In this document: positions 9,106 to 18,059 of the stretch, piece by piece
How positions within the stretch are numbered: position 1 is the stretch's first letter
How the letters are laid out: every line of letters starts with the position of its first letter
NCBI GenBank assembly: GCA_015075365.1
Contig: JABTUN010000002.1
Span: 1,550,001 to 1,614,000 of the forward strand
Direction of reading: 5' to 3'
DNA from: Verrucomicrobiaceae bacterium
GTDB taxonomy: Bacteria; Verrucomicrobiota; Verrucomicrobiia; Verrucomicrobiales; Verrucomicrobiaceae
Length of the DNA stretch: 64,000 bases
Translations under genes and position numbers: made by a program
Notes under the pieces: generated by a model
What the model saw: only the letters and a program-made list of their open reading frames with translations
What the model was told of the DNA's origin: nothing
Database searches by the model: none

Positions 9106-10290
9106 ATGAAAACCAGTCACCTCATCACCATCGCCATCATCTTTGTCGTCACCTCCTTTGCCTGGTGGTTCCTCGGCGGCACGATCACCATGCGCACCGC
9201 TCATGTTCGCGAAGCCACGACTGACGGCGTGCATGACCGCTGGGGGCCGAATCTCGTGCAGAAGCATCCCACGGCCAGTTACAAGGCCAGCGATGGCGAT
9301 CGCGTCCTGCTTCAACCGGCCACGAGCGACGTGAAAGTGTCGCTAAACTACCAACCGGTGAAAATGGGCCTGTTCTGGCAGCGGACCTACGGCACGACCT
9401 TTGAAGGCGGTTACACCTTCAAGAACGACACCACCATCACGCAGACGCTGCACATCGATCTCGAACTCCCGACGACCAAAAGCATGCTCGACAAGGTCAG
9501 TTTTGTGATCGGCGAGGGCGACAAGGCCCGCAAATCGCTCGTCACGCCCGAGCAGGGCATCATGACCGAGAGCGTGGAGCTCGCGCCCGGCCAGTCGGTG
9601 CCGGTAAAGATCAGCTACGAATGCCGCGGCACCGATGCCTGGCGTTACGCCTTTGCCGATGCCAGCCGCATCCGCGATTTCCAGCTCATGCTGACCACTG
9701 ATTTCACGGATGTGAACTTCCCCGTCAGCTCTCCGACGGATCGCGACCTCGCAGGGAAGGGGATGAAGTTCATCTGGAAGTATGACGACGCCATCTCCGC
9801 TCCTGGCATCGCCATCGACATGCCGCGTGAGTTGAATGCCGGACCCGTCGCCGCGCAGATCGCATTCTGGTCCCCGCTCTCGCTGCTGCTGTTCTTCGGC
9901 GTGCTGGTCATCACGGTCATAGTGCGTGGCATCCGCCTGCATCCGGTGAACTACATTTTCCTCGCCGGCGGCTTCTTCGCCTTCCCGCTGCTTTTTAGTT
10001 ACATGCTCGATGTGTTCCCGGTGTATGCCAGCTTTGCCATCGCCGCCGTCGTCTCGCTCGCGCTGGTCTGCGGCTACCTGCGTGCCGCCGCGGGCGAGTT
10101 CATGTTCCGCATCGCCCTTCCGGCGCAGTTTGCCTACATGGTGCTCTTCAGTGCCAGTTTCTTCTTCAAAGGCCTCACCGGCCTCACGCTTACCCTCGGC
10201 GGCATTTCCACCCTCGCCGTGCTGATGGCCCTGACCGCGAAAGTGGACTGGAGTGAACGTCTCGGCGTTCTCTCGCCGAAACTGGCGTGA
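9106..10290 (+). CDS. CreD-like inner-membrane protein
   Basis: 394 residues. It starts with a membrane anchor (about 5-25), followed by a periplasmic domain of roughly 230 residues, and ends with about six membrane helices from residue 262. The segment after the first of these, RLHPVNYIFLAGG (about 283-295), matches the RLHPMQYLLVG pattern of E. coli CreD, and the C-terminal end (AKVDW) also fits. CreD is an inner-membrane protein of the CreBC regulon, linked to envelope integrity and beta-lactam tolerance; its biochemical role is not known. At 394 residues it is somewhat shorter than E. coli CreD (about 450). The family call rests on the C-terminal membrane region. Confidence 0.72.
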   Translation: MKTSHLITIAIIFVVTSFAWWFLGGTITMRTAHVREATTDGVHDRWGPNLVQKHPTASYKASDGDRVLLQPATSDVKVSLNYQPVKMGLFWQRTYGTTFEGGYTFKNDTTITQTLHIDLELPTTKSMLDKVSFVIGEGDKARKSLVTPEQGIMTESVELAPGQSVPVKISYECRGTDAWRYAFADASRIRDFQLMLTTDFTDVNFPVSSPTDRDLAGKGMKFIWKYDDAISAPGIAIDMPRELNAGPVAAQIAFWSPLSLLLFFGVLVITVIVRGIRLHPVNYIFLAGGFFAFPLLFSYMLDVFPVYASFAIAAVVSLALVCGYLRAAAGEFMFRIALPAQFAYMVLFSASFFFKGLTGLTLTLGGISTLAVLMALTAKVDWSERLGVLSPKLA

Positions 10291-10296
10291 AGTGCC

Positions 10297-12456
10297 TCAC
10301 CACATCCGATACTCATGGCCCAGATTGTCATCCGTGATGCTCTCGAAGCTGCCGTAAGCCTTTTCCATCTCGGCGCGGCCACACCAGCTCCACCAGTCGG
10401 GATGCTGCGGCAGCTTTTCACGCTCGATGAAGCCCAGCACTTCATCGAGCGTGGTGCGGCCAGATGGGCTCGTGAGATCAAAGACGGGCTGCCCGTCGAT
10501 GCGATAGGCTGCGAGCACCTTTTCCCAGCGGGCGCGTTCAGGCTTCAATGGCGCGAAGCTGGCCATGCAGAAGTTCATGACCATCATCGTGTGCGGAAAA
10601 ACATCCAGGCTGGTCCGTGCGGCACGCTCGGAGCCGGTGCAGTTCCACATGGTTATGCCCTCAGGCTCCAGATGGCGGCCCACGAGCGTCAAAAACTCGC
10701 GCGAGAGCAGCGCCCCGGCGAATTCACGCCAGTGATAGGTCGTGTTCATCACGATGGCATCGAACTTCTCCTCCGGATGCTGTCGCAGCCAGCGGCGGCC
10801 ATCGTCGATGACGAGGCGCAGCTTGGGATTCGTGAGCAGGCTGCTCACCTCCGGCCGCGTGCGGACGATGTCCATGTAGGCGTGGCTGATTTCCACCGCC
10901 GTCACCTGCTTCACCTGCGGATGATTCACCAAGATCTGCGTCCAGGCACCGCCTGCCACCCCGATCACGAGCACTTTCTCCACCTTGTCACGCACGGCGG
11001 AGACAAAGTAAGGCCGCACCAGCCAGTCTGGATTCTCCGTTCCCAGCCGCGTGCGCAGGCCGCCGTCATAGACACCGTTGCCATGAATGCGACCGTCCTG
11101 CTCCATCGCCACCACGCCGTGACGCGATTCGATTATCTGGACGAAGCGCTTGTCGGCGGCGAACTCGCCTTTGAACTGCAAGCGCTCATACAACTGCCCG
11201 CCGATCAGCGCCGGCATCACCACGACCAGCGCATAGGCCGCCTCCAGCCTGCCGAGCGGCCGTGTGGCGATGCGCCGCGCCCACACCGCGCCTGCGAAGG
11301 TCAGCAGCAGGATCAAAAAACTCAGCGGAATCCATTCCAGCAGCCCGAAGCCCGTCAGAAGACTGCCCGCGCCGCAGCCGATGATGTTGGCGAGGTAGAG
11401 AAACGACAGGCGGCTGCCGCTGTCGTCATCCGCAGGCACCGCCGCATGGCAGAGCAGCGGAAACGTGACGCCGAGCAAGGCCCCCGCGACGATCACGAAG
11501 GCATAGCCCCACCACCATGCCGCATGCACGGCACACATCGCGGTCATCGGCACCACGAGGTAGCTCGCCACGCTGGAGAGCACCACCCACTGCGCGAGCT
11601 TCTGCCGCAGATCACCCGCGAGCAATCGCGCACTCATCAGCGAGCCCAGCGCGAGTCCCAGCAGGTAGCTGAACAGCAACCCACCGAACGCCGTCGCCAG
11701 CGAGGCGCTCGCGTAGTTGAACACGCGAGCCCACACGATCTCCCACGACAAGGTGAGAAAGCCCGACAAGGCCGACCACCACAGCGCCGTGCGAAACGTC
11801 ACCTGCGGCTGCTCGGTAGTGGTGGGTGCTTGTTTCTCGAACGTCTGCCCGGACGGGACGCTCCACCAGCGCCCGGCCAAGATCGCGAGGGCCGCGGTGG
11901 CATTCAGCGCCGCTGCTACCTTCACCGTGGTGGCCATGCCCAGCTCACCGAGAAGCCAACGGGCTGCGATGATGGCTCCCAGGGCCGCGCCGAGCGTGTT
12001 CACAAAGTACAAACGACTCACGCTGCTGCCGACGTGACCCGTTTTCCGCACCTGATGAGCCACCAGAAGCGGCAATGTGGCTCCCATCAGCAGCGTTGGC
12101 AGAAAAACGAGCCCAAAGGCCGCCACGCTCGTGCCCAGCATGCCCCATTGCGAAGTCATCGAACCCGCCTGCTCAAACCAACACAGCGAGACCAGCCCGT
12201 AAGCGCCCACACCGAGCTCCGCCGCGCCAAACAGCAGCACCAGCGGCGCACGCGGCCATTTCGTCAGCCATCCACCGAGCAGGCTGCCGATGCCCAGCCC
12301 CATCAAGAACGACGCCACGACCATCGCCACGGATTCCGAGTTGCTGCCGTAAATCATCAGCAGCGCGCGCTGCCACACGATCTGGTAGATCATCGCCGAG
12401 ACACCGGAAATCACGAAGACGCCATGCAAAAGGGCGGAGGGGAAGGGCTTGGTCAT
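10297..12456 (-). CDS. Membrane-fused spermidine-synthase-like protein
   Basis: A 719-residue protein starting at MTKPFP. The N-terminal two thirds are about a dozen hydrophobic helices resembling a transporter-like bundle. The last third (from about residue 455) is a spermidine-synthase-like Rossmann domain with VIGVAGGAW as the S-adenosyl-binding loop, an acidic strand end (AVEIS), a DDGRRW motif, and IVMNTTY in place of the usual D-x-x-D. Such fused proteins are common in Verrucomicrobia and Planctomycetes; polyamine synthesis has not been established for most. It lies on the opposite strand between the CreD-like and CreB-like genes. An in-frame upstream extension to 12660 exists but overlaps the regulator, so 12456 is preferred. 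Confidence 0.75.
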   Translation of the reverse strand: MTKPFPSALLHGVFVISGVSAMIYQIVWQRALLMIYGSNSESVAMVVASFLMGLGIGSLLGGWLTKWPRAPLVLLFGAAELGVGAYGLVSLCWFEQAGSMTSQWGMLGTSVAAFGLVFLPTLLMGATLPLLVAHQVRKTGHVGSSVSRLYFVNTLGAALGAIIAARWLLGELGMATTVKVAAALNATAALAILAGRWWSVPSGQTFEKQAPTTTEQPQVTFRTALWWSALSGFLTLSWEIVWARVFNYASASLATAFGGLLFSYLLGLALGSLMSARLLAGDLRQKLAQWVVLSSVASYLVVPMTAMCAVHAAWWWGYAFVIVAGALLGVTFPLLCHAAVPADDDSGSRLSFLYLANIIGCGAGSLLTGFGLLEWIPLSFLILLLTFAGAVWARRIATRPLGRLEAAYALVVVMPALIGGQLYERLQFKGEFAADKRFVQIIESRHGVVAMEQDGRIHGNGVYDGGLRTRLGTENPDWLVRPYFVSAVRDKVEKVLVIGVAGGAWTQILVNHPQVKQVTAVEISHAYMDIVRTRPEVSSLLTNPKLRLVIDDGRRWLRQHPEEKFDAIVMNTTYHWREFAGALLSREFLTLVGRHLEPEGITMWNCTGSERAARTSLDVFPHTMMVMNFCMASFAPLKPERARWEKVLAAYRIDGQPVFDLTSPSGRTTLDEVLGFIEREKLPQHPDWWSWCGRAEMEKAYGSFESITDDNLGHEYRMW

Positions 12457-12483
12457 TCCGGGTGCGATGGAGTAGGAGAGTGC

Positions 12484-12535
12484 TGGAGTAGTGGGAATGG
12501 ACTTCATTGCAAACCGCCATTGCTCCACTACTCCA
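12484..12535. repeat. 11-bp inverted repeat between divergent genes
   Basis: TGGAGTAGTGG at 12484-12494 is perfectly repeated in inverse orientation at 12525-12535, with a 30-base loop. It sits in the short divergent gap between the spermidine-synthase-like gene and the response regulator. It could be an operator or a cruciform; no T-tract follows, so it is not a terminator. Confidence 0.45.
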
Positions 12536-12559
12536 TTCCTTAGCCGTTCACACACGCCC

Positions 12560-13261
12560 ATGTCCCCGAAAATCCTCATCGTCGAAGACGAGCCGTCCAT
12601 CGCAGAAAACATCGTGTATGCGCTGGAGACAGATGGTTTTGCCGTCACCGCGGTGAGCACCGGACGTGAAGCGCTCGAAAAGGCCGCGGCGCAGGAGTTT
12701 CAGCTCATCATCCTCGATGTGGGGCTGCCGGACATGAGCGGCTTTGAGGTGTGCAAAACGCTGCGACTGACCAAAACGCTGCCGATCCTGTTTCTGACCG
12801 CTCGTTCGTCGGAGGTGGACCGCGTCGTGGGACTCGAAATCGGTGGTGATGACTATGTGGTGAAACCTTTCAGCCCCCGCGAGCTCGCCGCCCGTGTGCG
12901 GGCGATTCTGCGCCGTGTTTCGACGATGCCGCTGCCGCCGGGGAAGGCCGGCGCGGTGCTCCCGCTGGTGATCGACGACATCCGCTGCCAGGCCGTGTAC
13001 TTCGGCACGGCGCTGGTGCTCTCGCGCTATGAGTTTCGCATGCTGAAGGCCTTCGCGTCACATCCTGGCCGCGTGTTCACGCGTGAGCAGTTGATGGAGG
13101 CCAGCAGCGAGGAGCCGGATGCGAGCATGGAGCGAACCATCGACACCCATGTGAAGACCCTGCGTGCCCGCATGCGGGCGGTGAAGGGCGGCATCGACCC
13201 CATCGTGACGCATCGCGGCATCGGTTACTCCTTGCTCGAAGAGTGGCCGGTGGAGCCGTAG
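12560..13261 (+). CDS. OmpR/PhoB-family response regulator, CreB-like
   Basis: A 233-residue protein starting at MSPKILIVEDE, as expected for the family (E. coli CreB has 229). The receiver domain (1-120) shows the acidic pair ED near residue 10, the phospho-acceptor Asp in IILDVGLPD, the Thr in FLTAR and the Lys in VVKPFSP. A winged-helix DNA-binding domain (about 130-230) follows, with the typical SRYEFRML and VFTREQL motifs. The nearby CreD-like gene suggests a Cre-type role, but no sensor kinase (CreC) is present in this window. A longer in-frame start at 12491 is unlikely because it overlaps the divergent promoter region. Confidence 0.85.
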   Translation: MSPKILIVEDEPSIAENIVYALETDGFAVTAVSTGREALEKAAAQEFQLIILDVGLPDMSGFEVCKTLRLTKTLPILFLTARSSEVDRVVGLEIGGDDYVVKPFSPRELAARVRAILRRVSTMPLPPGKAGAVLPLVIDDIRCQAVYFGTALVLSRYEFRMLKAFASHPGRVFTREQLMEASSEEPDASMERTIDTHVKTLRARMRAVKGGIDPIVTHRGIGYSLLEEWPVEP

Positions 13262-13294
13262 CCTGTCAGATTCCTGGCGGCAGGGCAGGGCCTT

Positions 13295-13597
13295 TCAAAC
13301 CGCCTGCTCCGCCCTCATGGCCAGCTCGAAATCCAGCTCCGTGAGACCGCCGGCGCTATGGGTGTGGACGCTGAAACGCACACGCCGCCAGGAGATGAGC
13401 AGATCCGGGTGGTGGTTCATCGCTTCCGCCGCCTCCGCCACGCGGGCGGCGAAACGCATGCCGTCGAGGTAGGAGGTGAAACGAAATTCCTTGGCGAGGA
13501 TGCCGTGCTCGATGCTCCAGCCGCCAAAACCGGCCAGGGATGCCAGCGCGGCCTCGATTTGCGCGTCACCGAGCTTGTCACGTTTCATGACAGACAT
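13295..13597 (-). CDS. Pterin-4a-carbinolamine dehydratase
   Basis: A protein of about 100 residues. The family motif is visible: EAMNHHPDL, with the adjacent catalytic histidines, followed by V-x-F-S-V-x-THSAGGLTELD. The enzyme dehydrates 4a-hydroxytetrahydrobiopterin. In bacteria it may support aromatic amino-acid hydroxylation or molybdopterin metabolism, and here it sits 40 bp from moeA on the same strand. MSVMKR at 13597 is the start with the best purine-rich upstream sequence; MKRDKL at 13588 is also possible. Confidence 0.88.
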   Translation of the reverse strand: MSVMKRDKLGDAQIEAALASLAGFGGWSIEHGILAKEFRFTSYLDGMRFAARVAEAAEAMNHHPDLLISWRRVRFSVHTHSAGGLTELDFELAMRAEQAV

Positions 13598-13636
13598 GAT
13601 GACGCAGCCCCCGCAGGCATGCAACCCTGCGCGCTG

Positions 13637-14821
13637 TCACTCAATGCACCACACGTCCGCGACACTGCCTGCGGCGAGGCTTTGCCCGGCGTCCAGGCGC
13701 AGCAAGGCATTGGCGCGGGCCAGGGACATGAGCGCGTGGCTCTGCTGGATGCCGCTGGGTTCGAAACGGCCGCCGCTGACCACGCCGCGGAGGTAGTGCG
13801 GACGGTCGCCGTCGTTCACCAATTCCGCGGCCACGGGCAGGGGCAGCCAGGCAGGCAGCGCGGCGGCCTGTGAAGCGCCCATGAGCCGCAGCAGCGCGGG
13901 ACGCACAAACAGGAGGAAGGTGACGAAAGCGGACACGGGATTGCCAGGCAGGCCGAAGACGGAGCAGCGGTCGTTTTGCGCGAAGAGGAAGGGTTTCCCA
14001 GGCTTCACCTTCACACGCCACAGGTCCGGTGCCATGTCGAGCTGGCGCAACGCGGGCTTCACATGATCGTGATCGCCCACGGAGACGCCGCCGCTGAGCA
14101 ACACCACGTCATGGGCACGGGTGAGGTCATCCAGCACCTCGATGGTGGCGCGCAGGTCGTCCCGGCAGTGCGCGCGGGTGCATTCGGTGATGCCGAGGCG
14201 CCGCAGCATGGCGTCGAGCATGAGGTCGTTCGTGTTGTAAATCTGCCCGGCGGCCAGCGGATGCGCCCCCGGGCCGACCAGCTCGTCCCCGGTGCTCAAG
14301 ACAGCCACACGCGGGCGCTTTGGCACCTCCACCTGCGCCAGCCCCTGGGAGGCGAGCAGCGCCACGCGCGCCGGTGTGAGCCGCTCACCCGCGCGCAGCA
14401 CGATCTGGCCGCGGCAGAGGTCTGCGCCGGCCCTGCGGACGTTTTCCCCCGGCAGGACGGGCTCGACACAGATAATTTGATCTCCATCGCGTGTGACATC
14501 CTCTTGCATGATGACGGCATCCGCGCCCGCAGGCAGGGGCGCGCCGGTGAAAATGCGCGCGCAGGCTCCTGGAGAAACATGCAGGCCGAGGTCCAGCCCC
14601 GCAGGCTGCTCCCCGGTGACACGCAACACCTGGCCATGCGATTCAGCGGCGAGCAGGGCGTAGCCATCCATCGCCGACTGGTCAAAGGCCGGTATGGGCA
14701 CGGTGGCGAGCACATCCCGCGTGATAAAACGGTCCAGCGCCGCGTGAAGCGGCACGGCTTCAGCAGGCAGGGGGGACATCGCTGCCCAGATGCGGTCCAG
14801 GGCCTCGCTTTCAGAGATCAT
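13637..14821 (-). CDS. moeA: Molybdopterin molybdenumtransferase
   Basis: A 394-residue protein of normal MoeA length. It inserts molybdenum into adenylylated molybdopterin. Visible motifs are IPAFDQSAMDGYA near residue 44, the GGVSVGDHD loop of the MoCF-biosynthesis domain, and FGLPGNPVS further on, followed by the C-terminal beta domain. Its ATG overlaps by 4 bp the stop of the upstream lipoprotein gene, so the M48 protease, the lipoprotein and moeA form one operon. No other molybdenum-cofactor gene is nearby, apart from the pterin dehydratase downstream. Confidence 0.93.
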   Translation of the reverse strand: MISESEALDRIWAAMSPLPAEAVPLHAALDRFITRDVLATVPIPAFDQSAMDGYALLAAESHGQVLRVTGEQPAGLDLGLHVSPGACARIFTGAPLPAGADAVIMQEDVTRDGDQIICVEPVLPGENVRRAGADLCRGQIVLRAGERLTPARVALLASQGLAQVEVPKRPRVAVLSTGDELVGPGAHPLAAGQIYNTNDLMLDAMLRRLGITECTRAHCRDDLRATIEVLDDLTRAHDVVLLSGGVSVGDHDHVKPALRQLDMAPDLWRVKVKPGKPFLFAQNDRCSVFGLPGNPVSAFVTFLLFVRPALLRLMGASQAAALPAWLPLPVAAELVNDGDRPHYLRGVVSGGRFEPSGIQQSHALMSLARANALLRLDAGQSLAAGSVADVWCIE

Positions 14822-15426
14822 CGGACGACAGGGGGCAGCTTGGAGAGATCGGGCGGCGGCTCCTCCGATGACGGGGAAGATGGCGGAGGCGTGAGGGGCT
14901 TTGGCAGCGGGAGCATCTGGTCCTGGGTGAGCGGCGGCGGCTGGGAGAGGGAGCCTCCGCGCGGGAACTCGATGGCCGGGATGGGAGGCAAGGAGCCGGT
15001 GGAGCTTTCGATGACCGGTGACAGCGAGGCCGGGGCGGACGCAGCGTCTGCCGTGCCGCCGGCGGCAGGCGGCGCGGGCAGCGTGTCGGACTCACGCAGT
15101 TTCAGCAGCACGAGGCTGGAGACGGCGGGCATGCCCTCCTTGATGTCGGCGGTGAGGTAGTTTCCCTTCCGCTCCGGGGTGATGACGATCTTCGATTTGC
15201 CGCCGGTGGCGTCGAGCACGATGAGTTCCGTTCCGGCGGGCAGGTGGTGGCGTTGCTCGCAGTTGATGAGCACATAGTTCTGCTCTGGATTGACCATCTC
15301 GATGACGCCGATCAGGCGCGCCTGCCCGGTACGGTTGTCTTTTTTCTTGTCCGCGCTCTTGCAGGCTGGCAGCGCCAGCAGCGCGGCGGCCAGGACGACG
15401 ATCACGATGGAAAACGGTGTCTTCAT
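14818..15426 (-). CDS. Lipoprotein with Pro-rich C-terminal half
   Basis: A 202-residue protein with a lipobox LPAC at residues 19-22, so it should be lipid-anchored. Residues 35-110 form a small, probably all-beta domain (GVIEMVNPEQNYVLI, then LVLDATGG-like strands), a pattern common in Verrucomicrobia envelope proteins. From residue 115 it is Pro/Ser/Ala-rich and low-complexity. It overlaps the genes on both sides by 4 bp (M48 protease upstream, moeA downstream), showing translational coupling. Function unknown. Confidence 0.8.
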   Translation of the reverse strand: MKTPFSIVIVVLAAALLALPACKSADKKKDNRTGQARLIGVIEMVNPEQNYVLINCEQRHHLPAGTELIVLDATGGKSKIVITPERKGNYLTADIKEGMPAVSSLVLLKLRESDTLPAPPAAGGTADAASAPASLSPVIESSTGSLPPIPAIEFPRGGSLSQPPPLTQDQMLPLPKPLTPPPSSPSSEEPPPDLSKLPPVVR

Positions 15427-16289
15427 CGGGTCAGGGCAGCGTGTTCACGCGCGATGGCCTCGCGGATCTTTTCCACGCGGTTCGAGGGGCTGGGATGCGT
15501 GCTGAGAAACTCGATCCCACCCCCGCCGCCCGCCTCGGCGAGGATTTTCATCACGCCGATGAGCGCCTCAGGATCGTAGCCGGCCTGCATCATGAAGCGC
15601 ACGCCGAGGGCGTCGGATTCGAGCTCGTCCTCGCGGCTGAAGGTGCTCACGCGCCACTGCGCCACGAGGCCGCCGATTTGGTGGCCGATATTGCTCTGGC
15701 CGTCGGAGAGCAGCACGCCGATCCCCTGCGCGATGCCGCTCCATTTTTGTGAGCTGGCCATCTGCTCGTTGGAATGACGGCCCACCACATGCCCCATCTC
15801 ATGGCCCAGCACGCCGGCGAGCTGGTCATCCGACTGGAGGCGGCGCAGCAGCCCCTCCGTGATGAAGACAGGGCCGCCGGGCAGGGCAAAGGCGTTCACC
15901 GTGCGTGGATCACCCAGCAGATGAAACTCAAAGCGGTAGGGCGTCTGGCGCGCGGCGGTGGAGTCGAGCAGACGGCCTCCCACGCTCTTCACACGCGCGG
16001 TGGCGGCGGCATCCTGGGACAGATTGCCCATTTCCCGGATCATCTGCGGGGCGGACTGAAGCCCGAGCGCGATCTCCTCCTCCGGGGTGGCGATGGCGAG
16101 GCTCTGTACACGGCCGGTGAACTCATTTTCATACTTGGTGGTGCCCAGCCAGTGGTAGAGCAGCGAACCGGCGATGATGAGCACGCCGATGGCGATGCGC
16201 GGATGACAGCCGCAGCCGCGCGGGCGGCCGCCGCGGTCAAACGCGGGGGCAATGTCCCCTGTGCAGAGTCTCCAGAGCGTTTTCGTCAT
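15423..16289 (-). CDS. M48-family membrane-linked zinc metalloprotease
   Basis: A 288-residue protein. After a Cys/Gly-rich cytoplasmic start, a single membrane helix (about 31-47) leads to a periplasmic peptidase domain. HEMGH at 163-167 gives the two zinc histidines and the catalytic Glu; Glu224 in DELESDALG is the third zinc ligand. The motif LPGGPVFITEGLL (about 136-148) is typical of the BepA/LoiP group, which degrades misfolded outer-membrane proteins and assists BAM. First gene of an apparent operon with the lipoprotein and moeA. Confidence 0.9.
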   Translation of the reverse strand: MTKTLWRLCTGDIAPAFDRGGRPRGCGCHPRIAIGVLIIAGSLLYHWLGTTKYENEFTGRVQSLAIATPEEEIALGLQSAPQMIREMGNLSQDAAATARVKSVGGRLLDSTAARQTPYRFEFHLLGDPRTVNAFALPGGPVFITEGLLRRLQSDDQLAGVLGHEMGHVVGRHSNEQMASSQKWSGIAQGIGVLLSDGQSNIGHQIGGLVAQWRVSTFSREDELESDALGVRFMMQAGYDPEALIGVMKILAEAGGGGGIEFLSTHPSPSNRVEKIREAIAREHAALTR

Positions 16290-16358
16290 GCGATGGCCGG
16301 TTTATACCCGGCTCGGAAGGCACGCACAATGATGAAGTGGCGCACGCTCCCCGGCGCA

Positions 16359-17870
16359 TCAGGGCGACTCCGCCTCCTCTGTGCGCTCGACGAAGCGCAT
16401 GGCGTGGTCGATGAAGCGCAGCGGCACGTCATCGGTGGGGCCGTTGCGGTTTTTGGCGAGGATGAGCAGCGCCTCGCCGCGCTTTTTCTCCTCCGCCTCC
16501 TCGTCCTCGACCTCCATCTTGGCGCCGGCGTAGTCGGCACGGGTGAGAAGGCCCACCATGTCGGCGTCCTGCTCGATGGAGCCGGACTCACGCAGGTCGG
16601 AGAGGACGGGGCGCTGTCCTTTGCGGGACTCGACGGCGCGGTTGAGCTGGGCCAGGACGATGATGGGGATGTTCAGCTCCTTGGCGAGGCCCTTGATGCC
16701 GGCGGAGATTTCCGCGATCTCGATCTGGCGGTTGTCCTTGGCGCGGCGGCTGCCGCTGGTGACAAGCTGCAGATAATCAATCATGATCATCTGGATGCCG
16801 TGTTGTTTTTTGAGGCGGCGCGCCTTGGCGCGCATCTCCATGACATCGAGGCCGGGCGTCTCGTCGATGAAGATCTGCGCCTTCTGGAGGTCACGCGTGG
16901 CCTTGGCCAGCGCGTCCTGCTGGGCACGGGAGAGCAGGCCGCGGGAGAGGTCCTGCATGCTGAGACGCGCGCGGGAGACGAGCAGACGGCGCACCAGCAT
17001 GGTGGCGCTCATTTCGAGGGAGAAGACGGCGCAGGGCGTGTTGCAGTCCACGGCGATGTGCTCGACGATGTTCATGGCGAGGGACGTCTTCCCCATGGAG
17101 GGGCGCGCGGCGATGACGAACATTTCACCGCCTTGCAGGCCGCTGCTCATGCTGTCGAGCTTGCTGTAGCCGGTGGACAGGCCGCGGAGCTGGCCGGGAT
17201 GCTCCAGCATGTATTGAATGCTGTCGATGGCATCCATGACGTGCTGGCCGAGGCTCTTGATGCCCTCTTTGGCGCCGACATTCTCACGCACGGCGAGCAC
17301 ACGCTGCTCCGCGTGGTCGATCACGGTGTCAATGCTGTCATCGAGCTGCTCCTTGCCGTGCTCATAGGCGTAGTGGATGTTCAGCGAGCTGGCATGGATG
17401 AGCTCCCGCAGGATGTGCTTCTCCAGAACGATCTTTTTATAAAAGGGGAAGTGCGCCGAGATGGGAACGAAGGCAAAAAGCTCCGTGATCGCCGCCGCGC
17501 CGCCAACCTTGTCGAGGAGGTTTTGTTCCCGCAGCGTGTGCGTCAGCGTGACGGGATCGACGGGCAGGTTTTTGTCATAAAACTCCAGCAGCTTCTCATA
17601 GATGGTGCGGTTGGCCTCATGATAAAAGGCCAGCGCGGGCAGCGTGACGCGGCAGTCGGCCAGACGCTCGTTCGGGTCCTGGAGCAGGCAGGAGAGCACG
17701 CCTTTTTCAGCCTCGTCACTGAAGGGGAGCGCACGATTGATGGAGGCCAGCAGTTCCTCGGCGGTGGGGATCTCGTTGCGCTTCTTGAAGCTGTCTTTTT
17801 TCGGCGCGGCCGCAGGATCGGCGCCGTTGACGGCGGGAGTGGATGCGGGGGATGGTGCTGGATCGGCCAT
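16359..17870 (-). CDS. dnaB: Replicative DNA helicase DnaB
   Basis: A 503-residue protein counted from MADPAP at 17870; an in-frame extension to 17912 is possible. After a Pro/Ala-rich leader of about 40 residues comes the DnaB N-terminal domain (about 45-150) and the RecA-like helicase domain. Walker A is ARPSMGKT and Walker B is MIMIDYLQL; the arginine-finger region (LSDLRESGSIEQDAD) is intact. A short acidic insert (EVEDEEAEEKKRGE) lies near the C-terminus. It unwinds DNA at the replication fork. It is transcribed divergently from the Sel1-repeat gene. Confidence 0.96.
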   Translation of the reverse strand: MADPAPSPASTPAVNGADPAAAPKKDSFKKRNEIPTAEELLASINRALPFSDEAEKGVLSCLLQDPNERLADCRVTLPALAFYHEANRTIYEKLLEFYDKNLPVDPVTLTHTLREQNLLDKVGGAAAITELFAFVPISAHFPFYKKIVLEKHILRELIHASSLNIHYAYEHGKEQLDDSIDTVIDHAEQRVLAVRENVGAKEGIKSLGQHVMDAIDSIQYMLEHPGQLRGLSTGYSKLDSMSSGLQGGEMFVIAARPSMGKTSLAMNIVEHIAVDCNTPCAVFSLEMSATMLVRRLLVSRARLSMQDLSRGLLSRAQQDALAKATRDLQKAQIFIDETPGLDVMEMRAKARRLKKQHGIQMIMIDYLQLVTSGSRRAKDNRQIEIAEISAGIKGLAKELNIPIIVLAQLNRAVESRKGQRPVLSDLRESGSIEQDADMVGLLTRADYAGAKMEVEDEEAEEKKRGEALLILAKNRNGPTDDVPLRFIDHAMRFVERTEEAESP

Positions 17871-18059
17871 GGGCCGCGGAGCATGAAGCGAATGGCCGCC
17901 CGTGCATGCCAAAAAAGGGCCGTCAGAAGGATTTCGGCGAGGAATGATGATTCGAGCATCCGAACAAACTAAAGCTTGCTTTTTTTATGCATTCTCCCGA
18001 AAAATGAACGCTCCCCGCATTCCGGGGTCACAAGCGCACCCCCGTAGCAACAACCATCT

